Assembly: GCF_900108515.1 (NCBI RefSeq)
Contig: NZ_FNWW01000001.1
Span: 186,001-250,000 of the forward strand
Source: Halobacillus karajensis
GTDB lineage: Bacteria; Bacillota; Bacilli; Bacillales; Halobacillaceae
Direction of reading: 5' to 3'
Length of the DNA: 64,000 nucleotides
The notes under the pieces were generated by a model that searched no databases, had not been told where the DNA came from, and saw only the letters and a list, made by a program, of their open reading frames with translations. The translations under genes and the position numbers were made by a program. Each line of letters begins with the position of its first letter. Positions within the stretch are counted from its first letter, which is position 1. Shown piece after piece: positions 1 through 9,138 of the stretch.

Positions 1-71
1 CGATCAGCTAGCGTTGTCAGCACCTGGTTTTCTGGAATCCATTCCTGCAATTCTTTCAGCCACTTTCCCAT
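1..71 (-). CDS. N-terminus of an unidentified protein (cut by window edge)
   Basis: Only the first 23 codons are inside the window, starting with MGKWLKELQEWIPENQV and running off base 1. The ATG at 71 is preceded by AAGGAGG with 9-nt spacing, so the start is well supported. It follows the RpiR regulator by 14 bases and is probably the next gene of the MurNAc operon. In Bacillus subtilis the comparable cluster also carries a serine hydrolase and glycosidases, but 23 residues are too few to name a family. Confidence 0.6.
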   Translation of the reverse strand, partial: MGKWLKELQEWIPENQVLTTLAD

Positions 72-85
72 CTCATCATTCCTCC

Positions 86-973
86 TTATCCCTTTCCGTT
101 CTTCGTTTTTTTCCCTTTCAATAGATCCATCACATCTGTGATTTCATGGAAATAATTCGAGGCCTCATCCCATTGCTCTGTCACAATATTCACAAAAAGA
201 ATATCAATCATATGCAGCTGAGCTAACCGGGAGGAAGTGGCCCCACTTCGAAACGGAGCTGGAATTTCCCTCGACGCAGAAATGAATAAGGAAACATCCG
301 CATGCGCGGTCACCGGGGACTGACCATACCGAGTCAAACTGATGGTACGCGCCCCCTTCTTCTTGGCAATTTCCATAATTTCAGCCGTTTCATACGTTTC
401 CCCTGAAAAAGAAATCCCGAAGACGACATCCTTTTCACTGACATTTGCTATATTCATTGCCGCATTATGCATGTCGGTAAAAGCAGATGTCGGTTTGTTT
501 ATTCGCAGGAATTTTTGCTGGGCATCTTGGGCAATAATACCTGAAGCTCCCACCCCGAAGAAATGAATGTTCTCTGCTTCCTTCAAAACGTTCACCGCTT
601 CTGCCAGTGTCCTGTAATCCACCATTTCTGTCGTTTCCCTGATTGCCTGCAGGCTGTTATTCGTAACTTTTTCAACGATGGAATCGGAAGCTTCTCCAGG
701 TTGAATGTCGCGATACCTGGCTTCCGGTTTCTTTTGCAAATCTCCTGAAATTCTTAACTTCAACTCCTGGAGCCCTTTTAGCCCCAAGGACTTGCATAAG
801 CGGATAACCGCCGCACTGCTTGTTGAACTGAGTCTGCCGAGCTGTGTCGCTGTACAATGAATCGCTTCATGCGGTTGAGCGATAATGAATTCTGCAATCT
901 TTTTTTCTGACGGCGGGAGCTTATCCTTCATTTCATTCAAAATAACAAGCCCGCCTGTTAAGGAATTTTTCAT
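86..973 (-). CDS. RpiR/MurR-family transcriptional regulator
   Basis: 295 aa. An N-terminal RpiR-type helix-turn-helix (residues about 1-80, with LPPSEKKIAEFI and a TSSAAVIRLCKSLGLKG recognition region) is followed by a SIS sugar-phosphate-binding domain (about 115-255, containing FFGVGASGI and GISFSGET). RpiR proteins sense phosphosugars; in this operon with MurQ the likely effector is MurNAc-6-phosphate or a related ester. The start is the ATG at 973, which directly follows GGTGGAACT and gives the family-typical N-terminus; the reading frame stays open upstream to 1003 but overlaps the permease gene. It lies 13 bases after the permease stop and so is cotranscribed. Family is certain; the effector is inferred. 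Confidence 0.88.
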   Translation of the reverse strand: MKNSLTGGLVILNEMKDKLPPSEKKIAEFIIAQPHEAIHCTATQLGRLSSTSSAAVIRLCKSLGLKGLQELKLRISGDLQKKPEARYRDIQPGEASDSIVEKVTNNSLQAIRETTEMVDYRTLAEAVNVLKEAENIHFFGVGASGIIAQDAQQKFLRINKPTSAFTDMHNAAMNIANVSEKDVVFGISFSGETYETAEIMEIAKKKGARTISLTRYGQSPVTAHADVSLFISASREIPAPFRSGATSSRLAQLHMIDILFVNIVTEQWDEASNYFHEITDVMDLLKGKKTKNGKG

Positions 974-986
974 AGTTCCACCACTC

Positions 987-1820
987 TTATCCTTTAATTG
1001 CACCTTCTGTCATCCCTTTAACGATCCGTCGTTGGAAGATCGCATACAAGACGATGACTGGAACGATCGCGATGACTAGACTAGCAAACAGCGTCCCCCA
1101 CGCGTTCGTATATTGTGTTTCATTGCTAATATAGTCAATCGCCAGTGCCAGTGTATAGTTCCCTTCGGTTTGTAAAAAAATCAAGGCCATGAAATATTCA
1201 TTCCAAAACTGAATCATGTTCATGATAGTGACGGTAATAATCCCCGTTGTTGATAGCGGAGTAATGATCTTCCATAAGATGCCGTAGGGTGACATCCCGT
1301 CTATCGCTGCTGCTTCTTCGAGCGATTTTGGAATCGTTGCCATGAAACTCGTTAAAACGAAAATACTGAACGGCAATTGACTCACCGCATAAACAATACT
1401 AAGACCGAAAATGTTATCAAGCAGATTCAACTGCATGAGTAAAAAGAACAACGGAATCCATCCAAGAACCATCGGGATCATCATCGCAGAAATATAAAGG
1501 GTAAACAACAACCGATTCCCGCGAAAACGCATCCGCTCTAATGCATAAGAAGTTGGAATCGCCATAGCAAGCGTTAAAGTCGCCCCAAGTCCTGTGACAA
1601 TAAAGCTGTTGAAAACGCTTGAATCAATATTGTAATTGCTCCACGCATTCACAAAATTACTGAAACTGAATGAGTCCGGCAGCCCCCAAGGATTTGCATA
1701 GATTTCCGCATTTGATTTAAAAGCTCCAAGAATCATCCAAAAAATCGGATATAAGACGGCTAAAGACCAGATGATTAATGGAATACGTACAATCGTCCGT
1801 GAAAAAAATTTTTTATTCAC
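987..1820 (-). CDS. Carbohydrate ABC transporter permease (MalG type)
   Basis: 277 aa inner-membrane subunit of a CUT1-type sugar importer. About six membrane segments are visible, beginning with IIWSLAVLYPIFWMILGAF. The EAA loop that docks on the ATPase is EEAAAIDGMSPYGILWKI, and the C-terminus QRRIVKGMTEGAIKG is typical of MalG-like permeases. The start is a GTG at 1820 preceded by AGGAGG. It lies 18 bases after its MalF-type partner. No ATPase gene is present in this operon, so a shared MsmX-type ATPase encoded elsewhere is likely. Substrate is inferred from the neighbours (MurNAc or a muropeptide sugar). Confidence 0.93.
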   Translation of the reverse strand: MNKKFFSRTIVRIPLIIWSLAVLYPIFWMILGAFKSNAEIYANPWGLPDSFSFSNFVNAWSNYNIDSSVFNSFIVTGLGATLTLAMAIPTSYALERMRFRGNRLLFTLYISAMMIPMVLGWIPLFFLLMQLNLLDNIFGLSIVYAVSQLPFSIFVLTSFMATIPKSLEEAAAIDGMSPYGILWKIITPLSTTGIITVTIMNMIQFWNEYFMALIFLQTEGNYTLALAIDYISNETQYTNAWGTLFASLVIAIVPVIVLYAIFQRRIVKGMTEGAIKG

Positions 1821-1838
1821 TCGTTTCCCTCCTGTCTG

Positions 1839-2732
1839 TTAATACTCCACTTTCTCTCTTCTCATGAGGAATTGCATGATCAATACGGTAATCAAGGACA
1901 GAATTAGAATCATCACGCCAATCGTCGCTCCATAACCAAAGTTGTATTTGACGAAAGCCTGCTCATACAAATAGGACCCCATTACATGAGTCGAATTGTT
2001 TGGTCCCCCTTTGGTCATGACCTGGACGATAATAAAAGATCCGTTTAATGTCGTAATGATAATGTACAAAATGGAGATCTTAATTTGCGGCCAGATTAGA
2101 GGAAGTGTTACTTTCCAAAACTGCTGCCATTCGGTCGCCCCGTCAATTTCAGCCGCTTCATAGTAACTCTTCGATATGTTCGATATGCCTCCCATTAGCA
2201 TAAGCATGAATAAGCCAATCCCTGCCCAGACAGAAGGCAGGACCAGACTTGTCAGTGCCCAATCTTCACTTCCAAGCCATGGACGTGTCCAGCTCTCGAG
2301 ACCAATCAATTCAAGTCCTGAATTGACGAGGCCGAGACTAGGGTTATAGATGAACATCCACAAGATTCCAATCACGACCACGGACATGATATTCGGGAAA
2401 AAGAAGACAATCCGATAAAATGGGGCTTCTTTTATTTTCATTTGTGTTAAAGCGACCGCAAAAAAAGTAGATAGAATCATAATGCCAATCACTTTTGTAA
2501 TCACGAGGAAATAGTCATGCCAAATCGTTTTCGGGATAATCCCGTCACTGAACAACCTTCTGTAATTATCAAACCCTACGAACTCCGCCAGCGATGAGGC
2601 CCCTGACCATTTAAAAAAAGAGTAATAAAGACCGTTAAATAATGGATAAAGTGTAAACACAGCAAATAAGATAAACGTCGGGACAAGGCAGAATGCTAGA
2701 AATAGATTCCGTTGTCGACTGGACTGGACCAT
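1839..2732 (-). CDS. Carbohydrate ABC transporter permease (MalF type)
   Basis: 297 aa inner-membrane permease with about six transmembrane segments (first: LFLAFCLVPTFILFAVFTLY). The EAA loop is YYEAAEIDGATEWQQFWKV. It pairs with the MalG-type permease downstream and the lipoprotein upstream as one CUT1 importer. The ATG at 2732 is chosen because AGGGGTG sits 6 bases upstream; a GTG at 2738 falls inside that ribosome site. A hairpin at 2914-2953 separates it from the binding-protein gene, which would lower permease relative to binding protein. Confidence 0.92.
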   Translation of the reverse strand: MVQSSRQRNLFLAFCLVPTFILFAVFTLYPLFNGLYYSFFKWSGASSLAEFVGFDNYRRLFSDGIIPKTIWHDYFLVITKVIGIMILSTFFAVALTQMKIKEAPFYRIVFFFPNIMSVVVIGILWMFIYNPSLGLVNSGLELIGLESWTRPWLGSEDWALTSLVLPSVWAGIGLFMLMLMGGISNISKSYYEAAEIDGATEWQQFWKVTLPLIWPQIKISILYIIITTLNGSFIIVQVMTKGGPNNSTHVMGSYLYEQAFVKYNFGYGATIGVMILILSLITVLIMQFLMRREKVEY

Positions 2733-2913
2733 AAACACACCCCTTTTTTTCTATGATTTAGTATTATCCTTGTCTGCTTCTGTCTGCTTCGATCGGCATA
2801 AGACAAGCAACAGAGGGAGACTATCCCCCAGTTGATTGACTTATGACTCGAAGCACCCTTAAGTTTTGTAGACTTTCGTCTAACACCTCTCAACATTTTG
2901 AAAAAGGCCGCTA

Positions 2914-2953
2914 TAAAAAATGGAATGCGAAGACATTGCGCCTCCACATTCCA
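2914..2953 (-). terminator. Intercistronic stem-loop between binding protein and permease
   Basis: On the minus strand GGAATG pairs with CATTCC around a 19-base interior, followed by ATTTTTT. The stem is short, so this is probably a partial terminator or mRNA-stabilising hairpin. The rest of 2733-2960 shows nothing else I can support. Confidence 0.4.
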
Positions 2954-2960
2954 CCTGTTT

Positions 2961-4343
2961 TTACTCCAAGCTGCTGCGGTATTCTGCGGCCGCTTGTTCA
3001 GCTTCTTCCACAAACTCTTCTGCCGTAATGTTACCAAGCATTAGAGAAACGAGAGAGTTGCTGATAGGAGTTTCCAGCTCTGAACTCATTGGGTGAGGCT
3101 TTTGATAAATCTGTACCTGTTCAGGATCATTGATCATTTTATTCGCTTCAATTAAGAATGGAGGAACTTCCTCACTCGAAGCAAGATCGACACCTTGTAA
3201 GTTCATAATCGCTCCCGTATGTTCAGAGAAGCTCTTCGCATATTCTCTTGTAAAGACGAACTCAACAAACGCTTTCGCTGCTTCCGGGTTTTCCGCTTTT
3301 TCAGCGATGGCAAGTGGGCGAAGGTCCGGTACAATCGCATATGGATCTCCTTCATCCTGCATTGGAGATGGAACGAAACCATACTCGAAGTCTTCTGGTG
3401 TATCATTTGCCATCTCATTCGGAAGCCAGAACCCTACTGGAATAAACGCATTGTCATGAAGCAAGAAATTCATTTGTGACTGGGTATGGTTCAAAGCACC
3501 GAACCCTGAATCAATCAATCCTTCCTGCTGCATTTGTTCCACTTTCTTCATGACATTAAGCACAGGCTCGCTCGTCCATGCTCCTTCTTTCCCTGTGATG
3601 ACATCGTTAAGCAGTTTATCTCCACCTGCGGCACCGAAGGCAGGATAAAGAACCCCACGCAAGAAGTAGTATGGATATTGACCAGTTGTAACAAATGGCT
3701 CGATACCTTCATCTTCTTTTATCTGATTCATCGTATCCATGAAGCTTGGGAAATCTGTTGGTACCTCCCAGCCATTTTCTTCAAACCAAGCATTGTCGTA
3801 CCATGTTCCCCACGTATCAAAAACAAGTGGAAGGCTGTAAATATCGCCATTATACGTAGAAGGTTCAACAATGAAACTTTCACTTAAAGGAGATCCATCT
3901 TCAAGCTCAATTCCGCTTACCCAGTCCGACAAATTCATCAATTGGCCATCTTCGACCATCTGTGTTTCACTGGAACCGGCACCGTCGATATAAACGACAT
4001 CAGGTGGATCATCGGAAACCCAACGGGAGCGCATCTCTTCATTAATATTAGGCCCTGCATGTTCCGTGACTGTTACATCCGGGTATTCTTCCTGGAAATC
4101 ACCAATAACCTCTTTCCACCAAGAATCCCCGTAACCTCCAACAAAATACTGGATCTCTAGCTCTCCGGAAATCTCCCCGGATTCTCCGGAATCGGAAGTT
4201 TCTTCAGAGGAGGTATCCTCTTCGGTCCCTTCACTATCTGTTTCTTCCGTTCCTCCTCCTGGCGCACAACCGACCAGCAACAAGAAAGCGAACAAAACCG
4301 ACATCATCAACCAAGCAGATGTTTTCCGCCACATGTTCAACAT
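2961..4343 (-). CDS. Sugar ABC transporter substrate-binding lipoprotein
   Basis: 460 aa. A signal peptide ending in a lipobox (FLLLVGC) is followed by a Glu/Ser/Asp-rich acidic linker and a SBP_bac_1/MalE-type fold (IQYFVGGYGDSWW, DVVYIDGAG). The mature protein would be anchored outside the membrane and pass sugar to the two permeases downstream. GGGGGAG precedes the ATG at 4343; a second ATG at 4334 is possible. It follows murQ by about 55 bases. The placement in a MurQ operon suggests MurNAc, a MurNAc-containing disaccharide or another cell-wall sugar; the sequence alone cannot say which. The acidic linker fits a salt-tolerant organism. Confidence 0.9.
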   Translation of the reverse strand: MLNMWRKTSAWLMMSVLFAFLLLVGCAPGGGTEETDSEGTEEDTSSEETSDSGESGEISGELEIQYFVGGYGDSWWKEVIGDFQEEYPDVTVTEHAGPNINEEMRSRWVSDDPPDVVYIDGAGSSETQMVEDGQLMNLSDWVSGIELEDGSPLSESFIVEPSTYNGDIYSLPLVFDTWGTWYDNAWFEENGWEVPTDFPSFMDTMNQIKEDEGIEPFVTTGQYPYYFLRGVLYPAFGAAGGDKLLNDVITGKEGAWTSEPVLNVMKKVEQMQQEGLIDSGFGALNHTQSQMNFLLHDNAFIPVGFWLPNEMANDTPEDFEYGFVPSPMQDEGDPYAIVPDLRPLAIAEKAENPEAAKAFVEFVFTREYAKSFSEHTGAIMNLQGVDLASSEEVPPFLIEANKMINDPEQVQIYQKPHPMSSELETPISNSLVSLMLGNITAEEFVEEAEQAAAEYRSSLE

Positions 4344-4397
4344 AAGCTCCCCCTTTTGATTGAAAAATTTATTTGAAACCATGGAATGGTCTTCAAA

Positions 4398-5303
4398 TCA
4401 AGATGATTCTTCCACTGCTTTTCTTAAATTTCCTCCTGCCCCTTGAAGCAGTTGTTTCGCTTTTTCATAAGAAACACTTCTCTTCAACATAACGATGGCA
4501 GGCTTCACTTCAAGCTTCGCATCTTTCAATGTTTGTTCCGCTTCTTCATATGAGGCCGTTGTACATTCCATCAAAATGCTTTTAGCTCGTTCGCGAAGTT
4601 TATGGTTACTTGCATGAACATCCACCATCAAATTTTCGTACACTTTTCCAAGCTTAATCATCGCAGTTGTACTCATCATATTCAGGACCATTTTGTGAGC
4701 AGTGGCTGATTTAAGTCTTGTGGATCCTGTTAATACTTCAGGTCCAACGACAACTTCAATCGGACACTCAGCATAGTCACTGATCTCTGAAGATCTATTA
4801 CAAGATAACGAAATAGTATAAGCACCGACCTTGCTGGCATGCTCTAAGGCCCCGATCGGATAAGGAGTCCTACCACTAGCAGTAATCCCTACGACTACAT
4901 CTTGGTTCGTTAGCTTTTTCGCTTGAATATCACGTCCACCCTGGAGGACATCGTCTTCGGAATTTTCCTTCGCTTTTGTAAACGCCTGCCCTCCCCCGGC
5001 CATCACCGCTTGGACCATTTCCGGATCGGCCATAAATGTGGGCGGACACTCGGAAGCATCTAAAATGCCTAATCGACCACTTGTGCCGGCACCGACATAA
5101 AAAAGACGGCCCCCTTTTTTCAAAGCGGAAGCAATATGATCGACAGCTGTCGTAATCGCCGGCAACACCTGTTTGACAGCTTCCGCCACTTTGTGGTCCT
5201 CTTCATTCATCACGGACAGGATTTCTGAAGTAGACATCTGGTCCATGTGGTTCGTACGTTCATTCCGTTTTTCTGTTGTCAGACATGTCAATGAATCCGT
5301 CAT
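4398..5303 (-). CDS. murQ: N-acetylmuramic acid 6-phosphate etherase
   Basis: 301 aa, the normal MurQ length. It cleaves the D-lactyl ether of MurNAc-6-P to GlcNAc-6-P and D-lactate in the cytoplasm. Diagnostic features are the N-terminal LTTEKRNERT, the SIS-domain motif GAGTSGRLGILDASECPPTF, and GITASGRTPYPIGAL. The ATG at 5303 is chosen from the family N-terminus and GGTGG 7 bases upstream. The gene overlaps the upstream kinase by 44 bases, which suggests translational coupling. The kinase makes the phosphorylated substrate and the ABC system downstream supplies the sugar, a different arrangement from the PTS-based MurP-MurQ route of B. subtilis. Confidence 0.95.
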   Translation of the reverse strand: MTDSLTCLTTEKRNERTNHMDQMSTSEILSVMNEEDHKVAEAVKQVLPAITTAVDHIASALKKGGRLFYVGAGTSGRLGILDASECPPTFMADPEMVQAVMAGGGQAFTKAKENSEDDVLQGGRDIQAKKLTNQDVVVGITASGRTPYPIGALEHASKVGAYTISLSCNRSSEISDYAECPIEVVVGPEVLTGSTRLKSATAHKMVLNMMSTTAMIKLGKVYENLMVDVHASNHKLRERAKSILMECTTASYEEAEQTLKDAKLEVKPAIVMLKRSVSYEKAKQLLQGAGGNLRKAVEESS

Positions 5304-6267
5304 TATGAGCACCACCTTCCTTTGATCTCATCGGGGCCGCAAGCAGCGCTGCTCCAAATTCTGGTGGAGCATAAGCTTCACTGAACTGGCCAAGCCCCCT
5401 TTGTTCCAGTTGTTCAATGAAATGGTGTTTCAGAACGCTTGAATGCTTGAATATCGATCCTGCAACCGCGACCATCGTGTCCCGGGCGAAACCTCTCCCT
5501 GCAAGGCTTTCCACATGAGCAATAAGTTGATCAGCCCCCTCTTTTAATAAGTGAACCGCTACCTCATCATTTTGTTCCGAAGCTTCAATCACACAGGCTG
5601 CCAATTTGGCCATTTCTTGTTTTTCATGGGGCTGACCATATATGTAACGAACAAGTTGGGCAGGTTCTGAAAGCTGTAACTTTCTTAAAATCAATGGGGT
5701 AAGCAAAGTACTTCTCCCACGTCCATCTGCTTCCATCGCTACTTTTGATAACGCTTTCACAGAAAGGTAATAACCACTTCCTTCATCGCCAATAAGGTGT
5801 CCCCAGCCTCCACATTTATGAATTGCCCCTTCTCGGTTAATCCCAACCGCATTTGAACCTGTACCAGAAATGACAAGAATTCCTGAGTCAACCTTTGGAG
5901 GGAGTGCTCCTTTTAATGCCGCAAGACTATCCGATCCCATAAAAAGATGGGAATTTTCTGAAAAATGAAGGTCAAAAAAAATTTCCCGGGCGATCCGAGT
6001 CATTTCCCACTCATCTTCCGTTCGGCCAACACCTGCAAGTCCAAACCCCACACCCGTAATTTGAGAAGGCTTAAGAGAAAACTTCTCCATCCCTTCGAAG
6101 AGTAAAGCTTTCAAACGCTTTCCTGCCTCATGAAAGCCGATGATATGAGGGTTGGTCCCGTTTCCTGTGATCTTCATCGGTTTTTCCGGGAAAGTGCTTT
6201 GGTTTTCTTGAAGAAAGAGGCAGGTTGTCTTCGTTCCTCCTCCATCAATACCAATCACATACTTCAT
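5260..6267 (-). CDS. BadF/BadG-type amino-sugar kinase (GlcNAc/MurNAc kinase candidate)
   Basis: 335 aa cytoplasmic kinase of the BadF/BadG/BcrA/BcrD ATPase family within the actin-like ASKHA fold. The phosphate-1 loop GIDGGGTKTTCLF is at residues 5-17, and ISGTGSNAVGINREG plus GDEGSGYYL form the sugar/phosphate-binding centre. Known family members include GlcNAc kinase and the clostridial MurNAc/GlcNAc kinase MurK. As first gene of the operon, directly coupled to murQ, MurNAc is the most likely substrate. The ATG at 6267 has GAGGAAG just upstream; a GTG at 6279 has no room for a ribosome site. A consensus promoter lies at 6304-6332. Confidence 0.87.
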   Translation of the reverse strand: MKYVIGIDGGGTKTTCLFLQENQSTFPEKPMKITGNGTNPHIIGFHEAGKRLKALLFEGMEKFSLKPSQITGVGFGLAGVGRTEDEWEMTRIAREIFFDLHFSENSHLFMGSDSLAALKGALPPKVDSGILVISGTGSNAVGINREGAIHKCGGWGHLIGDEGSGYYLSVKALSKVAMEADGRGRSTLLTPLILRKLQLSEPAQLVRYIYGQPHEKQEMAKLAACVIEASEQNDEVAVHLLKEGADQLIAHVESLAGRGFARDTMVAVAGSIFKHSSVLKHHFIEQLEQRGLGQFSEAYAPPEFGAALLAAPMRSKEGGAHNDGFIDMSDNRKTE

Positions 6268-6303
6268 GGACTTCCTCACTTCCTCTAAACCTTTATTGGC
6301 TTT

Positions 6304-6332
6304 ATTATAAATTTTATGAATTTTTATGTCAA
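6304..6332 (-). promoter_or_regulatory. Consensus sigma-A promoter of the MurNAc operon
   Basis: Reading the minus strand, TTGACA (6332-6327) and TATAAT (6309-6304) are separated by exactly 17 bases. Both hexamers match the consensus perfectly, and the predicted start site is about 30 bases before the kinase ATG. A promoter this strong implies tight repression, presumably by the RpiR protein. I could not identify its operator with confidence. Confidence 0.85.
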
Positions 6333-6401
6333 TGTATGTTTTTTATTTTTGTAATGATATTTCAGATGAGCGAAAGGTGAGGAATGAAGTTACAAAAATT
6401 A

Positions 6402-6428
6402 CCACACCAGGTCATACAAATAATGGAA
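6402..6428 (+). repeat. Dispersed intergenic repeat, copy 1
   Basis: Contains the core ACCAGGTCAT (6406-6415) followed by ACAAATAATGGAA. It matches copies at 11538-11580, 17335-17366 and, inverted, 29742-29795. It sits between the MurNAc operon promoter and the ykvI terminator. Confidence 0.6.
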
Positions 6429-6460
6429 AAAAGACCACCTTCATTAAGGTAGTCTTTTAT
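6426..6460 (-). terminator. Terminator of the ykvI-like gene
   Basis: AAGAC-ACCTT pairs with AAGGT-GTCTT around a CATTA loop, with a T-run on the minus strand after the stem. It lies 11-45 bases past the ykvI-like stop codon. Confidence 0.8.
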
Positions 6461-6470
6461 GTCTTTTGGT

Positions 6471-7550
6471 TTATGCTGATAAGCGTTGGGTATCGTTTTG
6501 TTTTCCGTTCTTCAGTCGGAATGGTGCCGTCACTAAGGCAAAGATAAGGAAAAGCCCCATATAGCCAATGAATGGATAGAAGAAGGCAACAAGATCTGTA
6601 AAACCTACAAAGCTGAGACCAAAAGCCGCCAGCCCTGTAATAAGTACAAACTTCTTGTGTTGGCTTGTCCCCACCGTGGCAAAACGGGCGGCAAAAGAAA
6701 AGAACATGCTGACAGCGGTATTAAAGACCATCCCGAACAATACAATGGAATAAAATGTACCCAGTACCGGCGAAAGGCCATCGACAAGGGCCAGGATCGG
6801 CATGTCATAAGCCGCAACCGTATCGACTTTAGAGAAAATTGCCAAGTGACTCAAGACGATCATGCTTCCAAGCCCTAATCCCCCAAGCAATCCTCCAAGG
6901 GCAGATATTTTTTCATCTTTCTCATTTCCACCCATAAGCAATGACATCGAAGCCCCTACAGCCACGTTAAACGAAACATAGTTGATTGCAGAAATAAACC
7001 AGTTTGATAACGAAGATGGTTGATCCACGGCAACAGGGTTCAATTCACTAAATGACTGATCCATCGTAAACAGGCTGTACACCGAAATCATGACAACTGT
7101 AATGATCAGAAATGGCGTGATGCTCCCAATGACATTAACCACTTTATCCACATTCATCATGATGATAGCTACAACAAGAATGCTCATAAAAATGACACCA
7201 ACTAACGATGGAAGACCAAATTGCTGACTTGGAATCGATCCCGCTCCAGCGACCATGACGACACCTACACCAAATAAGGTGAGTATAATAACATAGTCGA
7301 CAATGAGTCCAAGGAATTTGTTTCCACTTACCTTGTAGACCGCTTCTTTATGCGATGTGGCTTGTGTGCGTGTCCCAAGTTTAACGAGCATCATTCCCAT
7401 ATAAGCAAATAGAGCCGTCGAGATTATGGTTCCGATCGTCCCTAAATATCCAAAACTTGTAAAGTATTGCAAAATTTCCTGTCCGGATGCAAAACCTGCT
7501 CCGACAATAATTCCTATAAAAGCGCTGGCAATTTTAAGGATTTTTTTCAT
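6471..7550 (-). CDS. YkvI-family multi-pass membrane protein (possible amino-acid transporter)
   Basis: 359 aa with about ten hydrophobic segments. The N-terminus IGIIVGAGFASGQEILQYF is the hallmark of the YkvI family, distant relatives of the amino-acid/polyamine/organocation transporters whose unwound first helix carries GxGxxxG-like motifs. AGGAGG precedes the ATG by 8 bases. It is divergent from adeR-ald, so a link to alanine or another amino acid is possible but only inferred. A near-match to a cre box (one mismatch) is at 7595-7609 upstream. Substrate is unknown. Confidence 0.8.
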   Translation of the reverse strand: MKKILKIASAFIGIIVGAGFASGQEILQYFTSFGYLGTIGTIISTALFAYMGMMLVKLGTRTQATSHKEAVYKVSGNKFLGLIVDYVIILTLFGVGVVMVAGAGSIPSQQFGLPSLVGVIFMSILVVAIIMMNVDKVVNVIGSITPFLIITVVMISVYSLFTMDQSFSELNPVAVDQPSSLSNWFISAINYVSFNVAVGASMSLLMGGNEKDEKISALGGLLGGLGLGSMIVLSHLAIFSKVDTVAAYDMPILALVDGLSPVLGTFYSIVLFGMVFNTAVSMFFSFAARFATVGTSQHKKFVLITGLAAFGLSFVGFTDLVAFFYPFIGYMGLFLIFALVTAPFRLKNGKQNDTQRLSA

Positions 7551-7781
7551 GAAAACGTCCTCCTACCTCTCCTGATGTCTAACTTCCACACAATGCAAAA
7601 CGCTTTCATAAGAAAGGATTGAATCAAGTGTGTCGTGAATGCGCTCCCCTTCATTTGGTTAAATACACAAACACCACTCCCTATATTCGTTCAAAACTAC
7701 AAATATTTCAATAGGAAAATGGATGCTTATATATAGGAAACAATGATATTATAAAGATATTCCACTATAAGGAGTACCGCT

Positions 7782-9032
7782 ATGAGAGATACATCACGTC
7801 TAACGTATTCATATAAAGATTTCATTGATTCCCCTGAAGGGCTGGCTGACAGGATTGCAGAGAGTTTAGGGTGTCCGGTTACGATCGAAGATGCCAACCA
7901 TCGGATTATTTCCTACAGCAAACATGAAACCAATGTGGATGACGCTAGAACAGCTACCATCATGAGGCGGAAAGTGCCTGAGCAAGTCATTAATGGATTA
8001 TGGAAGCATGGGATCATGTCCAAGCTCTTCGAGAGCGATCAACCGCTGATCGTAGAAAAAATCGAAGAGATCGGGCTCGGTAACCGTTTAGCCATTTCCG
8101 TCCATAAAAACAAGGAACTCCTTGGCTTTATCTGGGCACAGACGAATGACCTTTCTGTAACGTCTGAACATTTGGAAGAGATCAAAGAAGCAGCCCAGTG
8201 GGTAAGCCACCACTTGCTTCGTCAACAAGCTAAAAAGAAGAAGACTGATGAAAATCGCAAAGAATTTTTCTGGCAGCTGCTGACAGGTTCTCTTGAAAAT
8301 CAGTCAGAGATTAAACGTTTAGCAAAAAAGTATCAAATGAATCTTCAGGGTCAGCTTTGTGTGGCTGTCTTTGAATTCAAAGAAGAAATGAGCCAAGCCG
8401 TTGAGCGTCATGCATACTATCTAACAGAGACGCTCCATCAAACACGTATTGTCAATCGTATTTTCGATGACCAGCAGCTCATTCTGCTTGTGCGGACAGA
8501 TGATCAGGAAGACGCAAATGAAATGAACCAGGCGTTTATTCGTGAGTTCACCCAAAAAATGAAAGAACGCCTTCACTTTGAAGATTTAAAAGGGGCTTTC
8601 GGACTCATCTATGATTCTCCGACTTTAATCGGCGATAGCTATAAACAGGCGTTAAAAGTATTAGAATTGAAAGAGCAATACCCTGATGGTCTTCACCATG
8701 TCGACAACTATCAGGATCTCGGGGTCTACCAATTCATCAACGAGCTGGCCGCCTTACAAAAAAAAGAAAACTACAAAAATGACGCGTTGAGGCACATCAA
8801 GGCCTATGATGATCGAAATAAATCGATGCTGCTTGAAACATTGAAGGTCTTTTTGGAAAAAAACAGCAATGTTCACCAAGCAGCAGCTCATATGCACATC
8901 CATACCAATACCTTGAATTACCGTTTGAAGCGGATCAAAGAAATTGGAAATATCGATTTTAAAGATGTGAATCAGAAAACGATGCTTTACCTAGATTTAC
9001 TCATTTATGAAAGCGAACAGGAGGATTTGTGA
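7782..9032 (+). CDS. adeR: PucR-family regulator, AdeR-like activator of alanine dehydrogenase
   Basis: 416 aa. An N-terminal sensory region (residues about 20-150, with [20 protein letters not shown]) and a central GGDEF-like/CdaR region lead to the C-terminal PucR helix-turn-helix, [20 protein letters not shown] near residue 365. AAGGAGT precedes the ATG. In B. subtilis the PucR-family protein AdeR is encoded next to ald and activates it in response to alanine; the same adjacency is seen here. The stop codon lies inside a perfect terminator stem. The divergent ykvI-like gene may share the control region. Confidence 0.85.
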   Translation: MRDTSRLTYSYKDFIDSPEGLADRIAESLGCPVTIEDANHRIISYSKHETNVDDARTATIMRRKVPEQVINGLWKHGIMSKLFESDQPLIVEKIEEIGLGNRLAISVHKNKELLGFIWAQTNDLSVTSEHLEEIKEAAQWVSHHLLRQQAKKKKTDENRKEFFWQLLTGSLENQSEIKRLAKKYQMNLQGQLCVAVFEFKEEMSQAVERHAYYLTETLHQTRIVNRIFDDQQLILLVRTDDQEDANEMNQAFIREFTQKMKERLHFEDLKGAFGLIYDSPTLIGDSYKQALKVLELKEQYPDGLHHVDNYQDLGVYQFINELAALQKKENYKNDALRHIKAYDDRNKSMLLETLKVFLEKNSNVHQAAAHMHIHTNTLNYRLKRIKEIGNIDFKDVNQKTMLYLDLLIYESEQEDL

Positions 9033-9061
9033 TTTTCCACAAATCCTCCTGTTTATTTTTT
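9016..9061 (+). terminator. Terminator overlapping the adeR stop codon
   Basis: A 16-bp perfect stem (AACAGGAGGATTTGTG at 9016-9031 with its complement at 9038-9053, six-base loop) is followed by TATTTTTTC. The adeR stop TGA at 9030-9032 is within the 5' arm, so a translating ribosome may affect folding. Confidence 0.9.
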
Positions 9062-9138
9062 CATTTTCACCTAAACAAAAATCCTACAAAGCGGGCTATA
9101 CTTTTCTTACATTCAATTTTGAAAGGTGGACGTTCCCC

